This document shows, one piece after another, positions 30,901-38,159 of a stretch of 38,929 nucleotides of DNA. The notes under the pieces were generated by a model that saw only the letters and a list, made by a program, of their open reading frames with translations, was not told where the DNA came from and did not search any database. Source of the stretch: Solirubrobacteraceae bacterium (GTDB lineage: Bacteria; Actinomycetota; Thermoleophilia; Solirubrobacterales; Solirubrobacteraceae); NCBI GenBank assembly GCA_030690545.1, contig JAUYGN010000147.1:1-38929 (forward strand). Direction: 5' to 3'. A program made the translations under genes and the position numbers. Position 1 is the stretch's first letter. Each line of letters begins with the position of its first letter.

Positions 30901-31520
30901 TCGTCGACGACGCGCTGCGCACGAGTGCTCCGGCGGTCTGGTCGGTCGGCGAGTGCGCCGAGCACCGCGGCGTCGTCTACGGGCTGTGGGCACCGCTCGC
31001 CGAGCAGGCGCGCGTCGCGGGCGCCGGCGTCGCGGGCGACCCGGCGGCGTTCCACGGCGCGGTCGCCGCGACGACGCTGAAGGTCAGCGGCGTCGACGTC
31101 TACGCGGGCGGCGAGTCGGCCGGCGCGGCGCCGGACGGCCACGACGAGATCGTCCTCAGCGACACGCGGCGCGGCATCTATCGCCGTCTCGTGCTCGACG
31201 GCGAGCGCCTGACCGGCGCCGCGCTCGTCGGCGACGTCGCGGCTGCGCGGCACCTGACCGAGCTGCTGCGCAGCGGCGAGCCGGTCCCGTCGGATCTGCT
31301 GGAGTCGCGCCCCGGACCGAGCGCCGACGCGCTCGCCGCCGACCCCGCCGTGCTGATCTGCTCGTGCAACGCCGTCAGCGTCGGCGACGTGCAGGCGGCG
31401 ATCCGCCGCGACGGCCTCAGCACGATCGCCCAGGTCAGCCGACAGACACGGGCCGCGACGGGCTGCGGGGGCTGCTCGGCCGACGTGCAGACCCTGCTCG
31501 ACGCCGCTGCAGCATCGTGA
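27993..31520 (+). CDS. nasA: Assimilatory nitrate reductase fused to NirB-like FAD/NAD(P) reductase and [2Fe-2S] domain
   Basis: Reduces nitrate to nitrite in the cytosol with electrons from NAD(P)H, apparently in one chain. From GTG 27993 the product is 1175 residues. Part 1 (1-700): molybdopterin oxidoreductase with a [4Fe-4S] set (Cys8, 11, 15, 44), the molybdenum ligand Cys137 in SRLCMSSA, and a C-terminal dinucleotide-binding domain. Part 2 (about 718-1090): pyridine-nucleotide-disulfide reductase fold with FAD loop GTGMAG and NAD loop IGGGLLGLE (about 864). Part 3 (about 1120-1165): BFD-type [2Fe-2S] with Cys1123, 1125, 1158 and 1161. In Bacillus, parts 1 and 2 are separate subunits (NasC, NasB). 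The frame could open earlier (27858), but conservation begins at the GTG. NirB follows. Confidence 0.9.
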   Translation: MQTTPTQCPYCGVGCGLLADVDDDGRLTAVRGDMRHPANRGRTCRKPLGLPFAVSAPDRATTPLYRDDRDDRFEPTGWEDVLGALAGKLRAIVDEHGPDAVAFYISGQLLTEDYYAINKLAKGFLGTNNVDSNSRLCMSSAVAGYSGAFGFDGPPPAYADIALADCFLLLGTNTAACHPILWGRIRDRQAEGAFVICADPRRTQTAKGADLHLPVRPGTDLALLSGLLHVVDRDGLLDEGFIGRHTSGWEDARAVAREWSPARAAEVCQVEAKLIEQAAHRFASAGAAMALWSMGANQSTVGTLKNRGLINLCLATGQIGRPGSGPLSLTGQPNAMGGRETGGLSQLLPGYRKVADADDRAAMEAHWGVPAGRLSPTPGLPAVELFDALEAGTVKAVWVMATNPLVSLPDGQRARAALERAELVVVQDPHHPTETSALAHAVLPAAAWPEKEGAMTSSERRIGLVRRAVAPPGEARPDWEIVAGLARHLGYGDAFAWPDSAAVFDEFAACTAGRPCDMTGVSHERLRREGGVQWPAPAQAVGEHEGTVRLYEDHRFPTPDGRARFAPTPHAAPAETPDADFPLLLTTGRVADQWHTMTRTGHSPTLRASAGEATLSCHPLDASAASLGAGDLVRVVSRRGELRLPVALDDGLPRGVAFAPFHWGAMHAAAGAGVLNALTIAAVDPTSKQPELKALAVRLEPVRQRDEPVRRRAPAKPKRLVVVGTGMAGLAVVEEALRRRPTSDWKIVMLGEEPGPAYNRVLLSKLLARTCGPGELELRPLAWYRAHDVDLRGGSRAAALDLDGRAAIDDAGIRHPYDALVLATGSRAFVPPVPGAELPHVDVFRTWRDADALAATPAGDRAVVIGGGLLGLEAAAGLRARGVAVTVVELAAQLMGQQLDAGAAGMLQRALESQGIACRLGRSAARIEADRVVLDDGDELPATRVIVAAGVRAETSLARAAGLAVGRGVVVDDALRTSAPAVWSVGECAEHRGVVYGLWAPLAEQARVAGAGVAGDPAAFHGAVAATTLKVSGVDVYAGGESAGAAPDGHDEIVLSDTRRGIYRRLVLDGERLTGAALVGDVAAARHLTELLRSGEPVPSDLLESRPGPSADALAADPAVLICSCNAVSVGDVQAAIRRDGLSTIAQVSRQTRAATGCGGCSADVQTLLDAAAAS

Positions 31521-31635
31521 TCGCACCCGGGAATTGGACGCCGTCCTTCAGCCGGCGCCATCGGGCCCCGCGGCCGGCGCCGCGCAGCTCGACGATGCCG
31601 GGATCTGACCAGCGTCTCGGAGGACGTCCTCACCG

Positions 31636-31673
31636 TTCACCGGGTGGAAACACGTACGGCACGCCGGGGAAAC
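31636..31673 (+). promoter_or_regulatory. GlnR box upstream of nirB
   Basis: TTCAC (31636) n6 GAAAC (31647) n6 GGCAC (31658) n6 GAAAC (31669) matches the GlnR consensus gTnAC-n6-GaAAC repeated twice, with exact 11-base steps and AC-n9-AC kept at all four sites. Its centre (31654.5) is 41.5 bases before the nirB ATG. A 7-bp inverted repeat (ACGCCGG/CCGGCGT, 31661-31679) overlaps its end. Confidence 0.75.
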
Positions 31674-31683
31674 CGGCGTCCCA

Positions 31684-31689
31684 CAGGAT
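31684..31689 (+). promoter_or_regulatory. Candidate -10 element of nirB (leaderless transcript)
   Basis: CAGGAT fits five of the six positions of the actinobacterial -10 pattern (TAnnnT with purine-rich centre) in a loose sense and lies 6 bases before the ATG, so transcription would start at or near the start codon. Confidence 0.35.
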
Positions 31690-31695
31690 GCCCAC

Positions 31696-34134
31696 ATGAG
31701 CCACGGAGTCGTCATCGTCGGTGGGGGGATCGCCGGCCAGGCCGTCTGCGAGGCGCTGCGCGAGCGCGACGCCGACGTCGCAATCACGCTGATCTGCGGC
31801 GAGCGCAGCGCACCCTACGATCGCGTGCGCCTGTCGGAGATCCTCGTCAGCGGCGAGGACCCGCAGACGCTGCAGCTGCGTCCGCCGGAGTGGTACGAGG
31901 ACAACGGCGTCGAGCTGCTCGTCGGCCGGACCGTCACGTGGGTCGACGCCGAGCGCGGCGCGCTCGGGCTCGACGACGTCGACGAGCTGGCCTTCGACCG
32001 GCTCGTGCTGGCGACCGGCTCGCAGCCGCTGATGCCGCCGATCCCCGGGATCGACCTCGCCGGCGTGCACCCCTTCCGCGACCCTGCCGACTGCGACGCG
32101 ATCCGGGTCGCGGCCGCGCAGGGCGGCGTCCGGCGCGCGGCGGTCATCGGCGGCGGGCTGCTCGGGCTGGAGGCCGCGCGGGGGATCGCCGCGCAGGGCT
32201 GCGCGGTCACCGTCGTGCACCTGCTCGACCGCCTGATGGAGCGCCAGCTCGACGCGGGCGCGAGCGCGCTGCTGGCGCCCGCCCTGCTCGGCCTCGACAT
32301 CGACGTCGAGTTCGAGCGCAGCACGCAGCAGATCATCGGTCCCGAGCGCGCCCACGGGCTGCGCTTCAGCGACGGCTCGGAGCTGCTCGCCGACCTCGTC
32401 GTCGTCTCGATCGGGATCCGGCCGGAGACCGAGCTGGCCCGCACGATGGGCGTCGTCTGCGACCGCGGCATCATCGTCGACGACGCGATGTGCACGAGCC
32501 TGCCGAACGTGCTCGCCGTCGGCGAGTGCGCGCAGCACCGCGGCGTGGTCTACGGCCTCGTCGCCCCGATCCACGACCAGGCGCGGGTCGCCGCCGCGAC
32601 GCTGACCACGCAGCGCGCGCCGGTCGGCGGCCCGACCGACGGCGCTCCGGGCGCGCTCTACCTCGGCTCGGTGCCGAGCGCGAAGCTCAAGGTCGCCGGC
32701 ATCGACCTCGTCTGCGCGGGCGACGCAGCCGGCGACCTGGAGGCCGTCGTCAGCGACGCCGCGACCGGCGTCTACCGCAAGCTCACCGTCCGTGACGGCC
32801 GCGTCGTCGGCACGGTCCTGCTCGGCGACACGCGCGGCTCGGAGGCGCTCGTCGCCGCGGTCCGCGCCGGCGATCCGGTCGACAATCCGCTGCAGGCGCT
32901 TGCCGACGCCTCGCTCGCCGGTCCGGCCGACCTGCCCGACACGGCGCAGATCTGCGACTGCAACGGCGTCTGCAAGGGCGACCTCGTCGCGGCCGTCAGC
33001 GAGGGCGGCTGCGCGACGCCGCGCGAGGTGATGGCGGTCACCCGCGCCGGGACCGGCTGCGGCTCCTGTCGCCCCGCGGTCAAGGAGATCGTCGCCGCCG
33101 CGACCGGCGGGCTGAGCGACGAGCCGACCTACCTGTGCCCCTGTCGCAAGCAGACGCGCGAGCAGCTCGCCGCCGAGATCCGCGACGCCGGCATGCAGTC
33201 CGTCAGCGAGGTCGCGGCGACCTGCGGCACCGGGCGCGACTGCGGCACCTGCAAGCCGGCGCTCGCCTACCTCGTCTCGGAGGTCTGCGCCAACCAGCAT
33301 CGCGAGGAGCGCGACGCGCGGTTCATCAACGACCGCGTGCACGCGAACATCCAGCGCGACGGCACGTTCTCGGTCGTGCCGCGGATGTACGGCGGCGTGA
33401 CGACGCCCGACGAGCTGCGCCGGATCGCCGACGTCGCCGACAAGTACGAGGTCCCGATGGTGAAGGTCACCGGCGGCCAGCGACTTGACCTGCTCGGCGT
33501 GCGCAAGCAGGACCTGCCCGCGATCTGGCGCGATCTCGGGATGCCCTCCGGCCACGCCTACGCGAAGGCCGTGCGCACGGTCAAGACGTGCGTCGGCACC
33601 GACTTCTGCCGCTTCGGCCTGGGCGACGCGGTCGGCCTGGGCATCGAGATGGAGAAGCTCTGGGAGGGCCTACACACTCCACACAAGGTCAAGTCCGGGG
33701 TATCCGGCTGTCCGCGCAACTGCGCGGAAGCGACGGTGAAGGACATCGGCTGCGTCGCCGTCGAGGGCGGCTGGCAGGTCCGCGCCGGCGGCGCGGCCGG
33801 TGGCAACGTGCGCGAGGCCGACATCCTGGCGACCGTGGAGACCCGCGCCGAGGCGCTGCGGATCGCGACGACGTTCCTGCAGTACTACCGCGAGAACGCC
33901 GACTACAAGGAGCGCACGTACGACTTCATCCCGCGCATCGGCCTCGAGACGGTGCGCGAGATCGTGCTCGGCGAGGACAGCGGCGCCGCGCTGCGCGAGC
34001 GCCTGCGGATCGCGAAGGCGGCGACGGCCGATCCGTGGCTGGAGCGCGACGACCCCTACCACCCGCGACAGTTCGAGGACCTCGACGCGCCCGAGCCGGT
34101 GCTCGCCGGCCCGCCCGCCGGGGGCGAGCGGTGA
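31696..34134 (+). CDS. nirB: Nitrite reductase [NAD(P)H], large subunit
   Basis: Reduces nitrite to ammonium with NAD(P)H electrons. The 812-residue protein has an FAD domain (VGGGIAG near 9) and NAD domain (IGGGLLGLE near 152), two BFD-type [2Fe-2S] domains (Cys420, 422, 455, 458 and Cys481, 483, 516, 519), a ferredoxin-like half-domain, and the siroheme/[4Fe-4S] site CVGTDFC (632, 638) with SGCPRNC (672, 676). ATG 31696 is fixed by the FAD loop just after it. The gene follows the nitrate reductase by 175 bases and overlaps nirD by 4 bases. A GlnR box lies directly upstream. Siroheme synthesis genes are not in the window. Confidence 0.97.
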   Translation: MSHGVVIVGGGIAGQAVCEALRERDADVAITLICGERSAPYDRVRLSEILVSGEDPQTLQLRPPEWYEDNGVELLVGRTVTWVDAERGALGLDDVDELAFDRLVLATGSQPLMPPIPGIDLAGVHPFRDPADCDAIRVAAAQGGVRRAAVIGGGLLGLEAARGIAAQGCAVTVVHLLDRLMERQLDAGASALLAPALLGLDIDVEFERSTQQIIGPERAHGLRFSDGSELLADLVVVSIGIRPETELARTMGVVCDRGIIVDDAMCTSLPNVLAVGECAQHRGVVYGLVAPIHDQARVAAATLTTQRAPVGGPTDGAPGALYLGSVPSAKLKVAGIDLVCAGDAAGDLEAVVSDAATGVYRKLTVRDGRVVGTVLLGDTRGSEALVAAVRAGDPVDNPLQALADASLAGPADLPDTAQICDCNGVCKGDLVAAVSEGGCATPREVMAVTRAGTGCGSCRPAVKEIVAAATGGLSDEPTYLCPCRKQTREQLAAEIRDAGMQSVSEVAATCGTGRDCGTCKPALAYLVSEVCANQHREERDARFINDRVHANIQRDGTFSVVPRMYGGVTTPDELRRIADVADKYEVPMVKVTGGQRLDLLGVRKQDLPAIWRDLGMPSGHAYAKAVRTVKTCVGTDFCRFGLGDAVGLGIEMEKLWEGLHTPHKVKSGVSGCPRNCAEATVKDIGCVAVEGGWQVRAGGAAGGNVREADILATVETRAEALRIATTFLQYYRENADYKERTYDFIPRIGLETVREIVLGEDSGAALRERLRIAKAATADPWLERDDPYHPRQFEDLDAPEPVLAGPPAGGER

Positions 34135-34463
34135 GCGTCGCGATCGGTCGGTACGTCTGCCAGGTCGACGACGTCCCGCTCGGCGAGGGGCGCGCGATCA
34201 CCCTCGACGGCCGCCGGATCGCGGTCTTCCGTGCCGCGGGCGGCTGGTTCGCGCTGGACGCCATCTGCCCGCACCGCGGTGGCCCGCTCGCGGACGGCAT
34301 CGTCTGCGACAGCGCCGTGATCTGCCCCCTGCACGAGCGCCGCTTCGACCTCGCGACCGGCTCCGGGCTGACGACCGACGACGCGGTCGTCGCCCATGCC
34401 GTCGAGCTGCAGGGCGAGCGCGTCTTCATCACGCTCGCCGCCGAGCAACGCGCCGCGGCCTGA
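34131..34463 (+). CDS. nirD: Nitrite reductase small subunit (Rieske-type)
   Basis: Partner of NirB with a Rieske-like fold. The 110-residue protein keeps the full cluster set: CPHRGGPL (Cys46, His48) and CPLHERRFDL (Cys65, His68), so it likely binds [2Fe-2S], while some NirD proteins have lost these residues. GTG 34131 overlaps the nirB stop (GTGA), giving translational coupling. The spacer to the next gene (34464-34603) has a GC-rich inverted repeat but no T-tract. Confidence 0.93.
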   Translation: MSVAIGRYVCQVDDVPLGEGRAITLDGRRIAVFRAAGGWFALDAICPHRGGPLADGIVCDSAVICPLHERRFDLATGSGLTTDDAVVAHAVELQGERVFITLAAEQRAAA

Positions 34464-34529
34464 CGCCGGCGACGCGCCCGGCGCCGCTCGCCGGCGCCGA
34501 CCGCGCTTCGCGAAACGGGCCTGCGGCGC

Positions 34530-34535
34530 TAGTCT
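34530..34535 (+). promoter_or_regulatory. Candidate -10 element of PRK copy 2
   Basis: TAGTCT fits TAnnnT, with a weak TTCGCG at 17-base spacing upstream (34507-34512). The flank GGCGCTA is shared with the promoter of PRK copy 1. The leader would be about 60 bases and ends in a purine-rich GGAGAGGAGGAG ribosome-binding site. Confidence 0.35.
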
Positions 34536-34603
34536 GAGGCGCGCTGACCGGTCGCGGGACCCGGCAGCGTGCACCGTCCGCGGAGAGGAGGAGCGAGAAC
34601 CGC

Positions 34604-35533
34604 ATGGCACGACCGATCATGCTCGGGATCGTCGGCGATTCGGCGTCGGGCAAGACGACGTTGAGCAAAGGGCTCGTGAGGCTCCTCGGCGAGGAGTCCG
34701 TCACGCACATCTGCACCGACGACTACCACAAGTACGACCGTCGCCAGCGCGCCGAGCGCGGCATCACGCCGCTGAACCCGGAGTGCAACTACCTCGACAT
34801 CATGGCCCAGCACCTGCAGTGCCTGCGGCTCGGCGAAGCGATCCTCAAGCCCGTCTACCAGCACCACGACGGAACCTTCGGACCGCTCGTCTACACGCAC
34901 CCGGAGAGCTTCACGCTGATCGAAGGCCTGCTCGGCTACCACACCGAGGGGATGCGCTCGGCCTACGACGTGCGCGTCTACCTCGACCCGCCCGAGACGC
35001 TGCGCCGCCAGTGGAAGGTCGACCGCGACTGCTCCAAGCGCGGCTACACGACTGACGAGGTGCTCGCCGACCTCGACCGCCGCGAGCCCGACTCCGAGGC
35101 CTTCATCCGTCCGCAGCGCCGCAACGCCGACATGGTCGTCTGCCGCATGGAGAACCCCGACGACCCGTTCATCCTCGACGCCGAGCTGACGCTGCGCGAC
35201 AGCCTCCCGCACCCCGATCTCAGCCCGTTCGTCGAGGAGAGCGACGGCCAGATCACGATGACCGAGCGCGCCGGCGAGCGCACGCTCTTCATTCCCGGCG
35301 CGCTGGCCCGCGAGCGTGCCGCGGCGATCGAGGAGTCGATCTGGGACCGCATGCACTTCGCCCGCCACCTGCGCTCGGAGGCGCTCGGCGAGTTCACCGT
35401 CGGCAACGACGTGCATCGCTCGGAGTCGCTCGCGCTCGTCCAGCTGCTGATCCTCTATCACCTCACGACGGCGCGGGCCCGTGTCTCGCTCGGCGACGAG
35501 CCGGGCGTCGACGACCACGCCAGCGTGGCCTGA
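34604..35533 (+). CDS. Phosphoribulokinase-family kinase, copy 2
   Basis: Paralogue of the kinase at 10837-11796; by eye well over half of the positions are identical along the whole length, beginning with the shared MARPI opening. The 309-residue product has GDSASGKTT (11-19), DDYH near 39-42, CNYLD, KPVYQHHDG, IEGLLGYH and RPDSEAF-like REPDSEAFIRPQR. ATG 34604 has a strong ribosome-binding site (GGAGAGGAGGAG). It follows nirD on the same strand but with a 140-base gap and its own candidate promoter. A PfkB sugar kinase converges with it. The substrate is expected to be a sugar phosphate; the absence of RuBisCO leaves the product's use unknown. Confidence 0.85.
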   Translation: MARPIMLGIVGDSASGKTTLSKGLVRLLGEESVTHICTDDYHKYDRRQRAERGITPLNPECNYLDIMAQHLQCLRLGEAILKPVYQHHDGTFGPLVYTHPESFTLIEGLLGYHTEGMRSAYDVRVYLDPPETLRRQWKVDRDCSKRGYTTDEVLADLDRREPDSEAFIRPQRRNADMVVCRMENPDDPFILDAELTLRDSLPHPDLSPFVEESDGQITMTERAGERTLFIPGALARERAAAIEESIWDRMHFARHLRSEALGEFTVGNDVHRSESLALVQLLILYHLTTARARVSLGDEPGVDDHASVA

Positions 35534-35542
35534 CCGACCGGC

Positions 35543-36502
35543 TCATCTGACCTCGGCCGGCGCAGGAAGCTGGCGCACGTCGACCTCGGGCACGAGCCGC
35601 TCGACCTTGTGCGGGTCGATCAGGCCGGCGCCGAGGCGCTGGACGGACTCGGCGCCGCAGGCGACGCCGAAGCGCAGGCACTCCGGGGGCTGCTTGCCGC
35701 CGTAGCGCGCCGCGACGTAGCCGGCCAGGAACGCGTCGCCGCCGCCGACCGTCGCGACCGCCTCGCGCGGCTCGATGTGCACGCGATACAGCCGCGACTC
35801 GCCTTCGTCGACGACCTGTGCGAAGCAGCCGTCCGGCACGGTCATGATCGCTTCCTGGGCGCCGAGCGCGGCGATCTCGCGGACGGCGATGACGCGGTCC
35901 TCGTCGTCGTTGAACTCGTGGCCGACGAGCTCCTCGGCCTCGAGCACGTTGGGCGAGACGACGTGTGGCTCGGCGCGCACGGCGTGGCGCAGCGGGTCGC
36001 CGTCGGTGTCGATCACGACGACGAGGCCGAGGCGGCGCAGCTCCTTGATCATCGCGGCGTAGACGTCGGAATCGACACCACGCGGCAGCGAGCCCGCGAA
36101 GACGACGATCGCCGCGCCCCGCGCGAGGTACATGAGCTTGTCGCGGAAGAGCTCGAGCTCGCGCCCGCTGACGGCCGGCCCGCGCTCGTTGATCTCGGTC
36201 TGCTGGCCGTTCGTCGGATCGAGCACCGCGGTGTTCGTGCGCGACTCCTCGCGGATGCGGACGAAGTCGTTGAGGATCGACTCGTCGGTCAGCGCCTCGA
36301 CGATGCGCGTGCCGGTCGCGCCGCCCGCGAAGCCGGTCGCGATGACCGGCTGCCCGAGCGTCTTCAGCGTGCGCGCGACGTTGACGCCCTTGCCACCCGG
36401 CAGCGTCGTCTGCTCGACTGTCCGGTGGCGCCGCCCGAGGCGGAAGTTCGGCACCGAGAGCGACTTGTCGATCGCTGCGTTGAGGGTGACGGTGATGATC
36501 AT
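35543..36502 (-). CDS. PfkB/1-phosphofructokinase family sugar kinase
   Basis: Ribokinase-fold kinase of the FruK/LacC/PfkB group that would phosphorylate fructose-1-phosphate, tagatose-6-phosphate or fructose-6-phosphate. The 319-residue protein opens with the family motif TVTLNAAID, has LPGGKGVNVARTL (about 34-46) and, near the C-terminus, TVGGGDAFLAGYV with the catalytic Asp; the usual GAGD reads GGGD here, an allowed variant. ATG 36502 overlaps the stop of the carboxypeptidase gene (ATGA). It is the last gene of a pyrF-LysM-carboxypeptidase-kinase run. The exact substrate cannot be told from the sequence; no PTS fructose genes are present. Confidence 0.87.
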   Translation of the reverse strand: MIITVTLNAAIDKSLSVPNFRLGRRHRTVEQTTLPGGKGVNVARTLKTLGQPVIATGFAGGATGTRIVEALTDESILNDFVRIREESRTNTAVLDPTNGQQTEINERGPAVSGRELELFRDKLMYLARGAAIVVFAGSLPRGVDSDVYAAMIKELRRLGLVVVIDTDGDPLRHAVRAEPHVVSPNVLEAEELVGHEFNDDEDRVIAVREIAALGAQEAIMTVPDGCFAQVVDEGESRLYRVHIEPREAVATVGGGDAFLAGYVAARYGGKQPPECLRFGVACGAESVQRLGAGLIDPHKVERLVPEVDVRQLPAPAEVR

Positions 36503-37764
36503 GGGACCGCTGACTCCTCACGCCGCCGCGCCCGCCGATGCTCTGCATCCAGCGCGCGCCTGCGCGCCAACGCCCGGCGGCGCAACAGAAGAAGAGGGAG
36601 GCTACAGACCAGCAGGGCCACCAGGGCGATGATCGTCTGCGAGCGGCGAAGCATGTCGTCCAGGCGCGCTCCCAGGCTCGCCTCGGCGACCGGGCGAGCG
36701 GTCACGATCGGCACGCGCGCGAGCACCTCGTCGTCGGTGCGGATCGTCGCCGTTCCGAGCCGCGTGCCGCGCGGCAGCGGGCCGTCGACCTCCTCCGGCA
36801 GGCCGCTCAGCGTGACCCGCGTGCGGGTGCCGGTCCGCAGCACGCGCTTGACCGTCTCGCCGGCGATCAGGTCGACGGACTCGTCGCCGCGGTAGCGCAG
36901 CGCGACGCGACCGAGCGCGCGCCCCTCGGGCATCACGGTCCGCGCGTCGTAGCTGTTCAGCCCGTAGCGCAGGAGCGCCAGCGAGTCACTGTCGCGAGCT
37001 CGCTCGCTCGGCTCGCCGAGCACGACGCTGACGACGCTCACGCCGTCGCGGCTGGCGGAGCCGACGAGGACGTAGCCCGCGCCGCTCGTCTGGCCGGTCT
37101 TGACGCCGTTGACGTGATCGATGGTGCGCACGAGCCGGTTGCGGTTGATGACGGTGCGCTGACGCGCGCCGCTGCGCAGCGTGCCGCGCGGCAGGTCGAC
37201 GGTGCGGCGGAAGTACTCGAAGCCGCGCAGGCGGATCGCGAGCCGCGCGAGGTCGCGGGCGCTGGAGTAGTTGTCCTCGTCGTCGAGGCCGACCGGATTG
37301 GCGAAGCGCGTGTTGCTCATCCCGAGCGCCTCGGCACGACGGTTCATCTCGGCGACGAACGCCTCGGTCGAGCCCATCGTCCCGACCGCGAGCGTCGCGG
37401 CCGCGTCGTTGGCGCTGGGCAGCAGCGCGGCACGCAGCAGGTCGCGGACGCTCATCCGCTCCCCCGGCTGCAGGCCGATCTGCGACTCGGCGGGCGCGGC
37501 GTTGTAGTCGGCCGCGCTGAAGACGTCGTCGAGATCGGTCCGCAGCAGCGCGACGAGCACCGTCATGAGCTTCGTCGCCGAGGCGATCGGGCGGCGCTCG
37601 TCGGCGTTGCGTGACAGCAGGACGTCGCGCGTCGTCGTCTCCATCACGATCGCCGCCTTGGCGCCCTGCAGGCGCGGCTCGCGCGGCGCGGTCTGGGCGA
37701 CGGCGCACGGTGTCGCCAGGAGCAGTGCGAGCACCGCCCCGACCAGCGCGAGTCGAGCCGTCAC
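36499..37764 (-). CDS. D-alanyl-D-alanine carboxypeptidase (PBP5-like, S11)
   Basis: Trims the terminal D-Ala of peptidoglycan stem peptides outside the membrane. From GTG 37764 the product is 421 residues: a signal peptide (LALVGAVLALLLATPCAVAQ), the penicillin-binding domain with SATK (Ser62, Lys65), SAN (Ser117, Asn119) and KTG (Lys222), a C-terminal beta domain, and a final membrane segment (about 378-397) followed by an Arg-rich cytoplasmic tail. Family members often have an amphipathic anchor; a full membrane helix with basic tail is the actinobacterial form. Both ends overlap neighbours by 4 bases, so translation is coupled with the LysM gene upstream and the PfkB gene downstream. Confidence 0.93.
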   Translation of the reverse strand: MTARLALVGAVLALLLATPCAVAQTAPREPRLQGAKAAIVMETTTRDVLLSRNADERRPIASATKLMTVLVALLRTDLDDVFSAADYNAAPAESQIGLQPGERMSVRDLLRAALLPSANDAAATLAVGTMGSTEAFVAEMNRRAEALGMSNTRFANPVGLDDEDNYSSARDLARLAIRLRGFEYFRRTVDLPRGTLRSGARQRTVINRNRLVRTIDHVNGVKTGQTSGAGYVLVGSASRDGVSVVSVVLGEPSERARDSDSLALLRYGLNSYDARTVMPEGRALGRVALRYRGDESVDLIAGETVKRVLRTGTRTRVTLSGLPEEVDGPLPRGTRLGTATIRTDDEVLARVPIVTARPVAEASLGARLDDMLRRSQTIIALVALLVCSLPLLLLRRRALARRRALDAEHRRARRREESAVP

Positions 37765-38120
37765 GGTGCGAGCTTGAGCGTCTGCCCGGTGCGCCACGAG
37801 TCCGGGTCCGCGCTGGGGTTGAGCTCGAGCAGGCGATCGACGCTGATTCCGGTGCGAGCGGCGATCGACGCCGGGGTGTCGCCGGCCTGCACCGTCGTGA
37901 AGCGACTGGAGGCCGGCGGCGCCGCGGACGACGCTCCCGTCGTCGTCGGAGCCGTCGTCGTCGCCGTCGAGCTCTGCGCGGGCGTCGAGCGGGGCGAGCT
38001 GTCGACCGCGCCGACGGGCTCGTCGCCGCTCCCGTTCGTCACGAGGATCACGAAGGCACCGAGCAGCAGCAGCGCGAGCAGGCCAGGCAGCACATAGCGC
38101 TGAGGATCGATCTCCTCCAT
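37761..38120 (-). CDS. LysM-domain membrane-anchored protein
   Basis: A 119-residue protein with a short cytoplasmic start (MEEIDPQRY), one membrane segment (about 10-28), a Ser/Thr/Ala/Pro-rich linker (about 30-72) and a C-terminal LysM domain (about 73-118) with QAGDTPASIAARTGISVDRL and LNPSAD. LysM binds the glycan part of peptidoglycan, so the protein probably tethers the membrane to the wall. Its stop overlaps the start of the D-Ala-D-Ala carboxypeptidase (GTGA), which suggests joint action on the wall. It begins 39 bases after pyrF. Confidence 0.88.
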   Translation of the reverse strand: MEEIDPQRYVLPGLLALLLLGAFVILVTNGSGDEPVGAVDSSPRSTPAQSSTATTTAPTTTGASSAAPPASSRFTTVQAGDTPASIAARTGISVDRLLELNPSADPDSWRTGQTLKLAP

Positions 38121-38159
38121 CCTGCGCAGAGGATACGGACCTGGCGCATCTGCGGCGCA

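Noticed and set aside
31661-31679. 7-bp inverted repeat before nirB as a terminator of the nitrate reductase
   Set aside because: It has no T-tract and overlaps the GlnR box, which explains the sequence better.
28013-31699. A 1228-codon open frame in the next frame to the nitrate reductase
   Set aside because: The product is almost only Arg, Ala, Gly and Asp; the overlapping frame has all cofactor motifs of nitrate reductase.
31630-33555. A 641-codon open frame on the minus strand opposite nirB
   Set aside because: Composition is that of an antisense shadow and no motif is present.
34464-34603. GC-rich inverted repeat after nirD as a terminator
   Set aside because: The stem (CGGCGCC/GGCGCCG) has no following T-tract, so termination cannot be claimed.
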